Positions 10,696 through 22,756 of a stretch of DNA of 64,000 nucleotides are shown here, in pieces; positions within the stretch are counted from its first letter, which is position 1, and every line of letters starts with the position of its first letter. The stretch is taken from NCBI GenBank assembly GCA_021018995.1, contig CM037587.1, positions 91,695,251 through 91,759,250 on the forward strand, read 5' to 3'. A program made the position numbers and the translations under genes. The notes below the pieces were generated by a model, which was given only the letters and a program-made list of their open reading frames with translations, did not search any database and was not told the DNA's origin. This DNA comes from Chloranthus sessilifolius. Its lineage: Eukaryota; Streptophyta; Magnoliopsida; Chloranthales; Chloranthaceae.

Positions 10696-10827
10696 ATTAG
10701 CAACAGCCAAAATTGTCGCTATTAACAAAAAACTGTAGCTAATATCCTCGCCGCTAATAGTCTTAATAGTTTTCTTATTAATAGCGGCAGTTTTTGGCCG
10801 CCGCTAATAGTCTTCATTTTTGTAGTG
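10696..10827. mobile_element. CACTA-like end fragment
   Basis: It ends in TTTTTGTAGTG, the reverse of a CACTACAAAAA terminus. Subterminal inverted copies of 'agcggcagtttttggccgcc' and 'gctaatagtctt' precede it. Confidence 0.55.
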
Positions 10828-11050
10828 ATTTGTTGAGTGGAGCATGGCAGATGATAGCCCACTCCTTTTCGGGTAGCACCAACGATCATGGATCTGAGCC
10901 ATCCAAACACATGACTACATGGGGCTGTCAATGGGCTGGGCTGGGACAGGCTTTTGCATTGCATGCCCTGGCCCTAGCCTTAGGTGAGCCTTAGTAAGGT
11001 TGGCCCTAGCCCTAGCGGACTTTAAAATGGTCAACCCTAGCCCCAAGTGG

Positions 11051-11243
11051 CACTAAAAAAAATAAGATTACTAGCGGCAGCCAAAAACTGCTGCTATCAC
11101 TTCAAAAAAATAGATTATTAACGGCAATTTTGAGCAAAAAACTGCCGCTATTTAACAAAAAACTATTAAAGATTATTAGTGGTAGTATTTTGTTAATAGC
11201 GACAGTTTTTAGCTGCCGCTAATAGTCTTGTTTTTTTGTAGTG
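11051..11243. mobile_element. CACTA-like mini-element
   Basis: It starts CACTA and ends TAGTG, with subterminal repeats 'agcggcagccaaaaactg' in one half and their inversions in the other. 193 bp, no coding capacity, no clear 3-bp target duplication. Confidence 0.55.
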
Positions 11244-11275
11244 TATTAACAAAGAACTGTTACTATGAATCCTCT

Positions 11276-11364
11276 CACTACAAAATAATTGCCGCCATTA
11301 GTCTTGTCACTACCAAAAACAGCCTCAACAACAAGTGCTATTGAAACACCATATCTTTGTAGTG
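11276..11364. mobile_element. CACTA-like mini-element, short
   Basis: It starts CACTACAAAATAATTGCCGC and ends CTTTGTAGTG, 89 bp. The flanking triplets do not match. Confidence 0.45.
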
Positions 11365-11755
11365 TAGCCCTAGCCCTAGCCCTAGCGGGCTTTAACATGG
11401 TCAGCCTTAGCCCGCTTTGGACTTTCGAACATTACCATTTATTATTTTTTTTTATTGATCTTATGCTATAAAAAATATATATGATACCTATTATTAGATA
11501 ATTTTAAATATAAGTTATAATATAAAATATGAAAGAAGGGTAGTTCAATTTTAAAAATGATCAAAAATAACATTTTATCTATCTATTAGGAAAGAAAGAT
11601 ACATTGGAGAAAACAAAAATATAAAATAAATATTTACTTACATATATATTTATATATCCGGCCCTAAATTTCAGGGCTTTTACAAGCCCTAATGTAAGGC
11701 CCTCAAAGTTTGATCTTAGCCCTAATATTTAGGGCCGGGCCGGCCCTTTAAGACC

Positions 11756-12137
11756 CCTAACTCTTGCAGTTTAAATGTGGAATGGTGTGGGAATGGGTTT
11801 ATTGTTCCAATGCCCACAGGTATAATTGCATGAAGATTGCTTGGCTTGCTGTAAGTGTCGAGGAGGGGAAGGCACATAAGTTGACTGCTTAATTGCCTAT
11901 ATAAACTCGAAAAAGCTCGACTCAATCAACAAAAAGTAGAAAATCTGCGTTTTTAGTAGAGGAGCTTTTCCGAAACTCAGTTGGGTCGAGTTTCAGATGA
12001 CTTTAATGATAAATAATATCATGGTTTTTTCGTATCATCAATGACAATGTTTTACCCAACTCGATCAATCAAACAGTGCATGCACCCACAAATCTAGGCA
12101 ATCAACTTATGTGCCATCCCGTCGATTGTAGTGAGTC
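11756..12137. other. Intergenic, nothing recognised
   Basis: No gene or repeat recognised. The short open frames show no coding character. Confidence 0.5.
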
Positions 12138-12875
12138 CAAGGATCAAAATAGCGGGCAAAATATATATTACAGCCTCTATCGAAACCGATATTTTGATTG
12201 GGAAACTTCAAACTTTGGACGAAATTTCGGCTGATAATTTAAAGTTTTCGGTCATTGAATTTTTAAAAAAAAAAAAAAAAAAAAACAGTTCAGGCATAAA
12301 AAATCCAAAATTACATAGTACGCCATGAAATTATGGGCTGATAATTTCAAGGATTCTACAAATGGTCCGAAAATTTCATGTTTTCCTATTCGCGCGGCCA
12401 GGGCTGGCCTTGAGATTTTAGGGGCCCAAGGCGAGTTCCTAAAATGGGACCCCTCTTACATAATAATTTATTTATTTTTAAATTATCAAATTTTTTTCTT
12501 TGACAAATAAAATAATACTCAATGCTTTTAGATTACAAATATCTCAATGTTTATTATTTGAAAATGCAACTAACAAATTAACGAAATATATATTAAAGAA
12601 AACTGCAACACCAAAATGAGAAAAAAAAAATGGTAGAACGTACCCAATGGTTTGAGTAACCCAACCATTAACATTTTAACAATTTTTATTATTTTAAGTG
12701 TCATTGAATCTTTCATTGTTATTTTTTAGCATTTTAACAATCTCAAAAAATTTTAAAAATAGGTTCATTGGATAAGTCTCATCGAATAGATCAAAATTGA
12801 TAAGTCATTTGTAAAAAATGGAACTGTAACGAGCCTGAAATCGCTATTTTAAGTTATGATCATTAATAATAAAAA

Positions 12876-12954
<79 letters not shown>
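12876..12954. repeat. (GT)n(AT)n compound microsatellite
   Basis: About 12 GT units run directly into about 27 AT units. Confidence 0.95.
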
Positions 12955-12956
<2 letters not shown>

Positions 12957-12999
12957 GAGCTGGTTCCATCCTCCCTCCAAGATCTCGTGGAGATCAATG

Positions 13000-13395
13000 T
13001 AGATTCCAAAACACTATTTGGGTGGAGCATAAGGGAATGGCTTAAATCAAACTATTGAATTCTTCTAATCGTATGACGAATATCGTTTTTTACCCATATC
13101 TTTCACTCAATAGATCTTGAGATCATGGTGCATCTATCAAATAGTCTGTTTGTGATTCAACTTGTCATAGATCCCAAAAATGGCCATAAAATCACATTTG
13201 AGGGAGATTTGCGACGCATGAAATAAAAAATTGACCGTTTGATAGGTGGACCATGATCTGAAGATCTATTTTGTGAAAGATAGGTATGAAAAATCATTTC
13301 TATCATCTCATTCAAAGGGATCAATGGTTTTCAAAGGGTCTGGGATGTGGGCGCTTTCGGTGAACGCATAGGCGCATTTAGAGGTGCCCTATATA
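13000..13395. mobile_element. Fold-back MITE, dispersed family, copy inside the hAT element
   Basis: The arms include 'tctttcactcaatagatctt', 'gagatcatggtgca' and inverted 'ggaccatgatctgaagatct' with 'gtgaaagataggtatgaaaa'. The edges are approximate. Confidence 0.6.
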
Positions 13396-13808
13396 TAAAG
13401 GATTTGGTCAAACAAATCTAATTCGGTCAAAATTGAATTAGAGAATTTAATGGGTCAATACATTTGATCGGCCAAATTTGGGGCTAGAAAATCTACTTAA
13501 CCGACTATGCAATTAGATTAATCCAATGCTACTGTACTTCAAAAATTAAAAATTATATTAGACAACTGCACCTAATTTGGGAGCCCCAAAAATTTGGGGG
13601 ACCTGACCTCTTGGGCCTTCGTCAAGGGGCCCTGGTGACATAAATAGATTTAAAAAATATATACATTATATAAAAATATATAAATATGTTATTAACTATG
13701 GATGTGGGTGTATATGTTCAACAAGGTATAACCTACCCATCAACTTCTTCTCAAATCTCAAGTCTTTGTAAGAGGCATAGAAAGAAAAAAACTAAATAAA
13801 AGAATTAC

Positions 13809-13911
13809 TGTGAGAGAGAGAGAAAGAGAGAGAGAGAGAGACAGAGAGAGATAAGCCTGAGAGAGTCAGAGAAGTGCTGAGTTGCAGAGAGAGAGAGAGG
13901 GGGAGAGAGAA
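13809..13911. repeat. (GA)n-rich microsatellite region
   Basis: Interrupted GAGAGA runs. Confidence 0.9.
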
Positions 13912-13944
13912 AAGTCACAGACTCTGGAGAGGAGAAATGGGTAT

Positions 13945-13988
13945 TGGGTTTGGGTTTGGGTAAGGGTAAGGGTAAGGGTAAGGGTAAC
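13945..13988. repeat. (GGGTTT)/(GGGTAA) short tandem repeat
   Basis: About two GGGTTT and five GGGTAA units. These resemble but do not match the plant telomere unit TTTAGGG, so I treat the stretch as a simple repeat. Confidence 0.85.
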
Positions 13989-14346
13989 TAAATTCGAAAT
14001 TCGGGGTCCTTTTAACTTTATAGAATGTTTTTTTTTTTTTCAGCCATATTTTTTAATGGGAAAAATTATATTTGGGGGCTCCTAAAAATCGGGAGCCCAA
14101 GGCTCTTGCCTTGCTAGACTTGATCCAGGGCCGGCCCTGTGCGCGGCTTGCTTGAAACTGAGAAATATGGGCTGATGTTTTGAACCATGGTGAATCTAAC
14201 ACACTTTCATATATATGTAAAACTGATACAAATATGTTTACGAGCCCCGCATGATTTAGCTTATCTGATTCTATACGAGCCCGCATTTACGTAAAACTGA
14301 TGCAAAATATGTGTAATGTAAGATGAGTCATATATGGTTTTTCATA

Positions 14347-14570
14347 GCCGTTTGACCATGTAATTTTTCTGTGAACCGAAAATGCTGCTATTTATTTGAA
14401 GTGAAAAAATAATGTCTTAACATGTATAAAACTCGGGAAAAATGCTAAGAACATAAACAGTAAAGGATCACATTTTTTCCCTAGTTTTATAAATGTTAAA
14501 GACATTTTTTTTATTTCAAACAAATTGGAGCATTTTCGGTACACCAAAAATGACATGGTAAACCAGCTGG
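14347..14570. mobile_element. Fold-back MITE of about 225 bp
   Basis: The two halves are inverted copies: 'accgaaaatgct', 'aatgtctt' and 'ataaaact' with 'gggaaaaa' on the left return as reverse complements on the right ('agcattttcggt', 'aaagacat', 'agttttat'). No target duplication resolved. Family unknown. Confidence 0.6.
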
Positions 14571-15460
14571 TGTAAGGTCATATTACGGTGCGGATCACCC
14601 GCATCATAAACCACTACGGTATAAGATCATGTAAACCACATTTTGGTGTTTAAATGATGCTAGAATCGGCTCCTCGGCTCCTTTCTTAATCTCTAGGAAC
14701 TAGTTGACTTAAAAAATCTTAAGTCAACTTAGAAGAAAATCTATTTGAATCTACTTTTTGCCTCCTTACAAGAAAATCTTTAGTGAACTATTATTAATAG
14801 AGGTTAAAAATTTTACCGGCTAATATTAAAAATCCTTGATAGGATGGTATATAATTGATTATTAGGTGTAATTCTTTTACTAAGATGTGTTCTAATTATG
14901 AATAATGACTTGGATATATTGATCTAAACTATTTATCACATGACATAATAGTAAGGTATTATTTGATGGTATAAGAACAAACACTTATTTTATAAACGGT
15001 ATAAAATCATTCAAAAGATTATTTTCATTTCACAATGTCTCGTCAACTGTTTCACCGAGATGCGAGATGTCTGGGTCTCGGATATGAGACAATTCAGAAA
15101 TCTCATATTTCAAACCATGCTTATAACCATTAAATCAAAGCACTTTTATTTTAAATATAATCATATATCTATAAAATAGAGACCCAAGGGCACTGAATCC
15201 AATACTCTAACTAACGCTCGAATCAAGTATTTATTATTATTTTATAAGTAATGCTATATCTCAGATGTTAAACTCTAAGTTAATCACGAACACCGACAAG
15301 GGGTAAAATGATAATTTCATCCTCCAAGCTGGTTGTATGAGACTTGTCTGTGATTTAATGTCTAGGGTTTATAATTTTTCTTATCTTTTTTCAAACATAG
15401 AAGGGGGCTGGGTCCCTTTTCGACACCTGTCGGTCTGCCCTAATAATACAAAAATAAGGT
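14571..15460. other. Intergenic, nothing recognised
   Basis: AT-rich, no convincing frame or repeat border. Confidence 0.5.
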
Positions 15461-15597
15461 GTTTCAGCGGCAACCAAAAACTATCACAAAAAACTGTCAC
15501 TACTAATTTTATTGTTACTGAAATAACTAATTCTTTGTTAATAGTGGCAATTTTTGAACGCCAAAAACTATCACTAATAATTTTATTTTTTATAGTG
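15461..15597. mobile_element. CACTA-like end fragment
   Basis: It ends TTTTATAGTG and has alternating 'ccaaaaactatcac' and 'aatagtggcaattttt' repeats, as in the CACTA-like pieces near 11 kb. Confidence 0.45.
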
Positions 15598-16161
15598 CCA
15601 TCTCCATCAACCTAGCTCAATTGGAAGGTTTACGTTGATGCAACCTTGAGGCCACTTATTTACTATATAAATTCTCTCAATAAACTTTAAATATTAAGTA
15701 GTGGCAATATGGTAAAATTGTGTCCACCAATCCCAATAAATGAGATTAGCTTTGGGAGCGTGCACGGAATTTAAGAAAGCGAGATTGAGAAAAAGACGAG
15801 TGAGAGGGGGCAAGAGAGCATTCCATCCAAAGTTGTCTAGAGAGCATCTTTTGGTCTCACCCGTTGACATTTTTATCCATCTTTTTTTTTTCCCTCTCTT
15901 TTATCTTTTTTCCTTTATCTTTTTCCCAATTTTCCTAACACCCGCACCACACTTAACTCTCACACCGGTCCAAAACCCATTGACGTAGCCGCCTTTTTGT
16001 GCACGCTAAACCATGTTTTTGCACCCACTTCAACCCTATCTACTAACCCACGTTAGCAAAGTCTACAATTTTCTTTTATCTTTCCTTTTTCTCTTTAAAA
16101 AATTGGAAGAACATTAGCATATGAATAGTTTTGGGTGGTGTTAGTGTTTGGTTATCATAAT
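15598..16161. other. Intergenic, nothing recognised
   Basis: A pyrimidine-rich stretch near 15880-15940. The small open frame at 15740-15988 has no family likeness. Confidence 0.45.
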
Positions 16162-16513
16162 TGTTGAGATTGTGCCTTAAATTCTATTGGTGGTTCCGAT
16201 TGATCAACAAGTTAGACTATACACCCAGCTATAATTGTGCTAGTCGACCTATTTTCGTCATATTTTATATGTGATGGTTAATACTTTGTATTAGATATAA
16301 ACTCTAATTATATATTAGAATTATGTTGAAAGAAACTCGATTTTATATTAAGTGAGGTACGATTTGAGAGATTTGTAACTCTAGTTTTCACAGATTGGTG
16401 AAAGGAACTTTGCATCACTCACGAATGTAGGCAAATTGCCGAATTACGTAAAATCTTGTGTTTGCAATTGTTTGTTTGTGCGTTATTTTGATTATCATAT
16501 TTTCTATAATAAC
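16162..16513 (+). repeat. Possible copia solo LTR
   Basis: It starts TGTTGAGATTGTG, a start common among plant copia LTRs, and ends near GTTATTTTGATTATCATATT, similar to copia LTR 3' ends. No target duplication or internal region was found. Confidence 0.3.
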
Positions 16514-16943
16514 CATAGATATTTATCAATGAAACTCAACTCTTTTGGTGATTATAACGTTTTTAGGGTGTAGAAATCTTCTGACATGGCATTGGTCAAG
16601 TCCAATAAGGTTGAATTAAATTTTAAGTTCAATCGCCTCTGCAGCCCTTGGAAATAGGAGAATTTTGACTGTATGTCATCCTATAAAAGAGAAAATCATG
16701 AAAGTCAACATTCTCTTATATCTAAGGGCCGCAAATGTAGTTGGACTTGAAATCCGATTCAACCTGATTGGACCTAATCATGGGTGTTCAAACTCAATGA
16801 AAATTGACTTTTTTGATGATTTACATGTTCGGACTTCTTTGATAATTTTAAGGTTCTAAGTCATACATTCAAATCTTGTAACATTGAAAATTGTTAAATT
16901 AGACTAGTATGGTTTTTAAAAAAGAAAATAAGTATTATTAACA

Positions 16944-16958
16944 ATATTACAAACATGT
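16944..16958. repeat. Target site duplication of the LINE, left copy
   Basis: ATATTACAAACATGT here and ATATTACAAACTTGT at 25033-25047 match at 14 of 15 positions. Confidence 0.65.
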
Positions 16959-17496
16959 CCGAAGGCTTAGATAATGTAAAGTTTTTCTTTTAAAATTGAC
17001 CATGGTTAGGACGGGCAGGCATCCTCCTGCCGAATGGAGCCTAACCGACGGCCCTCAACACAAGAAGCGTTATTCAGAAGAAAGGAGACAAGTAGGAGTC
17101 ATCCGAATCTCCATCGATTTCGAATGGCGGACTGGAGATTGGAGATGCATTTTTTGCGGATATCATAACTTGTGATGGAAAATATATTGCAATAGGAGTT
17201 GTGTTGCAGTTTCTTCATTTGGCGTTGGGTATCCGTGGACGAGCTCTGCCAATCGCAAAAAATGTGAGGGCCAACCTCGATGCAAGATCTACAACAGCGG
17301 TTCTCAATATGGGGCAAAGGCAAAGTCCGTTTTAAACCACCTGTGCCTACCAACCACCCAATAGGCAATGGATCGGATCCTGAGGCCTACCATTGGGGGG
17401 ACTGCTCTCTCCAGCAGAGCAGTGATCGTTTCGATTCCAAATGCAAAAGTGTCCATGGCAAAATTTAAGATAAAAATGAGATTATAGGGACATGAA

Positions 17497-17574
17497 AAAT
17501 CAACAGATTTTCATATCTCGCTTACTTGTATAATCAAATCAACAGATTTTCATATCTCGCTTACTTGTATAATC
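17497..17574. repeat. Perfect 39-bp tandem duplication in LINE ORF1 region
   Basis: The segment beginning AAATCAACAGATTTTCATAT at 17497 is repeated without change at 17536. The perfect match suggests a recent event compared with the many mutations nearby. Confidence 0.9.
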
Positions 17575-18792
17575 GATCTATGGCGTCTAACCTGATTTTA
17601 TCAAGGACAGATTTTATCGACCAACAAACAGTGGCTTTCTCCATATGGAATCCTACTAGCAACATGGTCACTCCTCCTCTCAGCGGATCACTTTGGATTC
17701 GTGTACGGGGCCTGCCGCTACACTTCTGGAATATTAAAAAATTCAAAGAGATTGCTGCTAATTGTGGAGGATTAGTGGATATCGATCCTAACTCTTTAAA
17801 TTTTAAGAGTTGCCTCTCCCTTTTGGTGGGAGATTCCACGAGCTCTCCAAGTGCATGTTAAAGATGAAACCATTCTTAATTCAATTACAATCTCAGAAAC
17901 TTTCAGAGCCAGGAAAGCATCCCCCCATATCGTGGAAGACCCCTTAACTCAAGCCATGATTTTAGCAACGTCCAAGAATAAACAGATTGCTGCAATATCT
18001 ACTATGACTGGACCTGTTTCTACTGGGCTAGCCCTCTTTCCAAAGCCCTACAGTGCCGACCCCTTCTCCTGACCCAACAGCTCCAACAACGGATCCTCCT
18101 CCTGAGCCTCAAACCATATCCATTTTCATGGGCCCTCCCCACGAACCAGCAGGTCCAATTAGTGGCAATCCACGTTCCCATTACACTCCAATTTCTGCAC
18201 ATCTCGGCCAAGCTTCCAATGCTCACAATGACTCCTTATCCCCCATTGTGGCCACTTCCCCATCTCACCAATTTCCCCACGGTCTCCTCCCTTTGCAATT
18301 ATATTTTCAGCAGAATCTCTGGACTATCCTCCCGGCTTTCACATCGAGAAATCCATCCTCCATGTCAATAAATTTTCTGTTGATATCACCGACGAAGCCA
18401 CTCATCCAGAAACCAATTGTGAGGAAGATAATATTAGTGAAAGCGGAAGTAGCTGGAAAGACGATCTAAATGATGACTCCGATGTGGACTTAGTATCGGG
18501 AATTGATCGATTCTCCCAACCAATTTCTGAAGTGAATGTTTCCACCCAAAAACTTTCTAAAGAGTTAGAAAAACCCTCCCACAGCGCAAACAAGGACAAC
18601 AAAGTCGATAACTTGGAAGTTCCCTTCAAATCATTTTGCAGCAACGACGCCAGAACAGAACTGGAAGACAATCCGCTATCTGAAAATCAGGGAAATGGGA
18701 TGGAAATGATCTCTAACATCAAATTCACCAATCATAACAAGAAGAAACCCGAGCTCAAACGGCTGCATTGGTCCATGAGCTACATCCATTAA
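17526..18792 (+). pseudogene. LINE ORF1 (gag-like, DUF4283-type), broken
   Basis: The first readable part contains GSLWIRVRGLPLHFWN and KEIAANCGGLVDIDPNSLNF, the typical core of the DUF4283 domain in plant LINE ORF1 proteins, which is thought to bind LINE RNA. After about 17810 the frame shifts: RALQVHVKDETILNS continues the domain in another frame. Pro/Ser-rich linker sequence follows over 18053-18469, then an acidic Ser-rich tail to 18792. A zinc knuckle, common in this family, is not evident. No single start is credible because of the tandem duplication and frameshifts. ORF2 begins 28 bp after the tail. Confidence 0.7.
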
Positions 18793-18820
18793 GCTTCTTT
18801 GTTTCAAAGTTGGAAATATA

Positions 18821-21800
18821 ATGACAATCCTTACTTGGAATGTCCGTGGTCTTGGCAAAAGTTGCAAACGTGCTACTGTTAAGAGTGTCATCATCAACAA
18901 TAAAGCTAATCTAGTCTCCCTACAAGAGACTAAATGGAACCAAATTGATCGAATCAAACTCCAATCCATTACTCCAAATGCGGATTGGAATTGGGCACAC
19001 AAAGATGCGAATGGAACCAAAGGTGGAATACTTGTCATGTGGGATAGCGCCATCTACGAAAGTCAAGGCCACTGGACGGGTAATTTTAATGTCTCGATAT
19101 TGCTTCTTGATAAACGAAAGAATATCTCTTTCCTTTTTACAGCAGTTTATGGACCTAGTATTAGGGGCGCTGATGTTGAATTATGGGATGATCTCTACCG
19201 ATGGAAAATTCTCCATCAGGGTCCATGGGTGATATGTGGGGATTTTAACTCCATCTCTCATCCTCATGAAAGATCCAACAATTTCCACTTTTCCAATTCC
19301 ATGAGAAACGTTTCCGAATTCATCAACGAGGCTGAACTAATGGACATTCCTATGTCCGGGGCCCAATTCACTCGGACTAATGGTAGAAACCCGACCACTC
19401 TCTGTCGCCTTGACCGATTTCTTATCAATGAAAGTTTCGATACCCTATTCCCCGTTGCTGATTGCAAAGCCATCACTAGAGTTACATCCGATCACACTCC
19501 CCTAATACTAAACTTGAATGGAATCAAATGGGGCCCTTCTCCTTTCAGACTTTACAATCATTGGCTTGACAACAACGAATTAGTTGAAAATATGCCTAAG
19601 TGGTGGGCTGCTACGGATGGTCTTCACTCTATATCATCTAAATTTCGCACCCTCAAAATACACATATCTGAGTGGAATAAAGATCATAAAGCATCCACCA
19701 ATGCCGCTGCTAATATCATTGCTGATACCATTAAAAATATCGATCTTTTAGAGGAAGCTCGACATCTCATAGATGAAGAAACTCTTGAGAGAGAAAGGGC
19801 AAAAAATAGTTATACCAATCTCGCGTTGAACATTGAGAAAGAGTGGCGTCAAAAATCTTGTATTCGATGGCTTAAAGAGGGAGACAAAAACACGACCTTT
19901 TTTCATTCTTCTGCCAATATCCGTAGGAAAATTAACACCATCACCACCTTACACAAAGATGGCATCCCGTATTCTAAACCAGAAGATATTGCCGGTATAG
20001 CCATTAATTTCCTTGGAAATTTGTTCAAAGAAACTAATCACAAAAGGCCTCGTTTGAACATTGTAAATCACAAAGTTTTATCCCAATCTGCGGCCGAACA
20101 TATTGAAGACAAGTTTCATATTGATGAAATTTGTGCTGCTATAAAGAATTGCAATGCTCAAAGAGCCCTCGGACTTGATGGATTCACGATTGGTTTTTTT
20201 CAAAAATATTGGCCGATTGTCAAAGATGATGTGGTTCAAATGCTCGAAAAATTCTGGGAAGATGGATATATACACAAGTCCATAAACTCCACTTTTATTG
20301 TTCTCATTCCAAAGGAGAGAGGAGCTGCAGAAATGAAGAAATTCAGACTTATTTCCCTTATCTCCAGTCTTTACAAAATAATTGTCAAAATTCTTGCCAA
20401 CAGGTTGAAGAAGGTCATCGGTTCGATTGTCTCTAAATCTCAGGGTGCTTTCATTGAAGGGAAACAAATCCTTGATCTTGCAGTTTTGGCTCAAGAATGC
20501 ATTCACTCAGAACAATCTACTAAAAAGGAAGGGGTTCTCATCAAAATAGATATGTAGAAGGCTTACGATAGGGTAAGTTGGGATTATCTTCTATGGATGA
20601 TGAAAACAATGGGCTTCGGCGAAAGATGGAGATCTTGGATCCACGGTTGTCTTGTTAGTACTCACTTTTCCATCATTATTAATGGGAAAGCTTGCGGTTT
20701 CTTTCAGCCTCTAGGGGAATAAGACAAGGATGCCCTTTGTCCCCTTACTTTTTAAATATTGCCAGCGAAGGTCTAGCACTCTTATTTCAACATGCGAACT
20801 TTGAAAGTAACATTATTGGCTTTTTTAATCCTAGATGCAATTTCAATATCAATCTCTTATAATATGCTCACGATTCTCTTATAATGTGTGGTGGAGAGAT
20901 CAACCAAATACGACATGTTTGCAAAATTCTCAAAGTTTATGAAAAAGCCTCCGGTCAACAGGTGAACTTCGAAAAATCCAATATATTCGGTATCAACATA
21001 TCAGATGATTTTCTGAATAGGTGGTCAAGTGAGGTTAAGCGTGTCACTGCCAAGTTCCCTTTCAAATATCTCGGTGTTCCCATAGGAATTGGCAATTTGA
21101 AATCTTCCGCTTAGGATGCTGTTATCTCTAAAATAAATGATAGATTAAGTGGTTGGAAAAGTAAAATTCTATCTAAAGGAGGAAGGTTGACACTTATACA
21201 ATCGGTCCCCAATGTTGTTCCCACCTACTTCCTCTCCATCTACAAATGTCCCGCCAAGGGTCTCGAAATTCGACCCATTGACAAGATGAATCATGCTCTT
21301 CGCATGAAATGGTGGTGGCGTCTCGGAGATTTTAACGAAGATTGGTTCAAAGAAATTATCATTAATAAATATTATATGAGTAACAATGGCTGGAAATGCA
21401 GAAAAGGAAAATATCAAAACTCGTCCTGGTGGTGGAAAAGTATCATTTCCGTTAGAAATATGTTCATCAATAACATATCCCACTCCTTAGGTAAAGGAGA
21501 TCAAATTCGTCTCTGGCTCGATAATTGGAATAATTTGCCAAACCCTTTACATATTCAATTCCCCAACCTCTTCATAATTGTTGAAAATCCACAAGCTTAT
21601 ATCTATGATATTTTCGATTCGAATGCTTCAAGACTTTGGACCATCAAATTCAAGAGGAGATTTAATGATACAGAAATCACTGCATTTTGTGCTCTATCTA
21701 GCATTTTGGATAATACCTGCTATAGCCTGATCATTCCAGATCGCCACATCTGGGCCACAAATTGAAATAAGTCCTTTTCCGTCAAATCGGCCTACAATTC

Positions 21801-22308
21801 TTTGGTAGAGAACTCTGACAAAATTGATTGGGTACATATTTGGAATCTCAAGATCCCGCCGAAAATCACCTTCTTTTCATGGATGGTCCGATGGAGAAGA
21901 ATTTCTACCATCAACCACCTAACCAGTAGAGGTATGTGCATCGATCAATAGTGTGATTTGTGCCTTGAAGCTGATGAAGATATAGATCATATTTTTCTCC
22001 TATGTTCTAAGATATGGCTAATTTGGATGAAGATCTTCAAAGCCTTTGGTGTAACTGCTTGCTTGCACAAAGGAGTGATAGAGCTTATGGACGGTTGGGA
22101 CACTCAGTTATTCGGTAGCTTCAAGAAATGGTTATGGTCGCATATCTATTACTCTCTCATTTGAAATGTTTGGCTCTTGAGAAATCGTATCAGATGTAGT
22201 GGAGGTCAGTTCACCGAAGGATCTTTAGTTCGAGATAGCATTCTCACACTTTGTTCCTGGGCTGTTGTAGCTGGGGTTGAAGATTCATCCATTCTCACCA
22301 TCCATTGA
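18821..22308 (+). pseudogene. LINE ORF2: endonuclease and reverse transcriptase, broken
   Basis: The ATG at 18821 gives MTILTWNVRGLGK, the start of an AP-type endonuclease. QETKW, a GDFN motif and SDHTPL follow in order. Reverse transcriptase begins near 20100: ALGLDGF, LIPKERGAAE and the SKSQGAFIEGKQILD region. The first long frame (578 codons) ends at a TAG after KIDM, where relatives have an acidic residue before KAYD. After a frameshift near 20710 come QGCPLSPY and YLGVPIG. The active-site box is YAHD, so one of the two catalytic aspartates is lost. A zf-RVT region (WNLKIPPKITFFSWM, CDLCLEADEDIDHIFLLC) closes the ORF near 22308. There are at least six stops and two frameshifts. Confidence 0.85.
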
Positions 22309-22377
22309 TTCGAAATCAAGCATCTTTTATCTTTTATTAATGTTTTGTAATCGGGGTTAGGAATTTGCTATTTTTCT

Positions 22378-22693
22378 TGATAGAAGGAGATAAAAGAGAA
22401 ACTAAATAAATGAAGAAGCAAACTTTCGCATAAAACACATACAAGATGATCCTTATATAGACTTAAGCATAACTACCATACACTTAACACTTACCCACTA
22501 TTCTACCCACAATCTTAGTAACTACCCACATTTAGCACTTACTCACAATTATACTCACAATCTTAGTAACTACCCACATTTAACACTTGCCCAATTACTA
22601 TACCCACAATCTTAGTAACTACCCATATTTAACACTTACTCACAATTATACCCACAATCTTAGTAACTACCCACATTTACCACTTATCCAACA
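22378..22693 (-). repeat. copia 3' LTR
   Basis: 316 bp, matching 24379-24795. It contains tandem units of 'acccacaatcttagtaacta' with variable linkers. The adjoining purine-rich tract at 22694-22706 (TTTAAGGGAGGGA on the minus strand) is the polypurine tract. Confidence 0.8.
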
Positions 22694-22756
22694 ATCCCTC
22701 CCTTAAACTGATGTTCCAGACATAACATCTAGTTTAATAAGAGTTAAACTTTGAAA

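Larger units (their letters stand above)
10919..11755. mobile_element. hAT-like non-autonomous element, invaded by CACTA-like pieces
   Basis: It begins GGGGCTGTCAATGGGC, like the hAT terminus at 7037, and continues with GCCCTAGCC-rich sequence that resumes after 11365 and ends in GGGCCGGGCCGGCCC at about 11740. The two CACTA-like segments (11051-11243, 11276-11364) lie within. I cannot find a matching inverted terminus, so the right edge is a guess. Confidence 0.4.
12399..14139. mobile_element. Non-autonomous hAT element, 1.74 kb
   Basis: Termini are CAGGGCTGGCC on the left and GGGCCGGCCCTG on the right, inverted. The flanks CGCGCGGC (12391-12398) and TGCGCGGC (14140-14147) match at 7 of 8 positions. 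Subterminal 'ggggcccaaggcgag' and 'gggagcccaaggctc' mirror each other. No transposase frame. The interior is filled with a fold-back MITE (13000-13395) and several microsatellites. Confidence 0.75.
12138..14190. mobile_element. Fold-back element 'ggatcaaaat', split by a hAT insertion
   Basis: The left part has AAGGATCAAAAT, 'gaaaccgatattttgat' and 'atttcggctgataatt'. The right part resumes after the hAT element with GCTTGCTTGAAACTGAGAAA and ends TTTTGAACCATGG. The same words occur in order or inverted in the compact element at 26710-26942. The assignment rests on those short matches only. Confidence 0.4.

Noticed and set aside
13945..13988. Interstitial telomere repeat
   Set aside because: Units are GGGTTT and GGGTAA, not TTTAGGG, and are embedded in other simple repeats.
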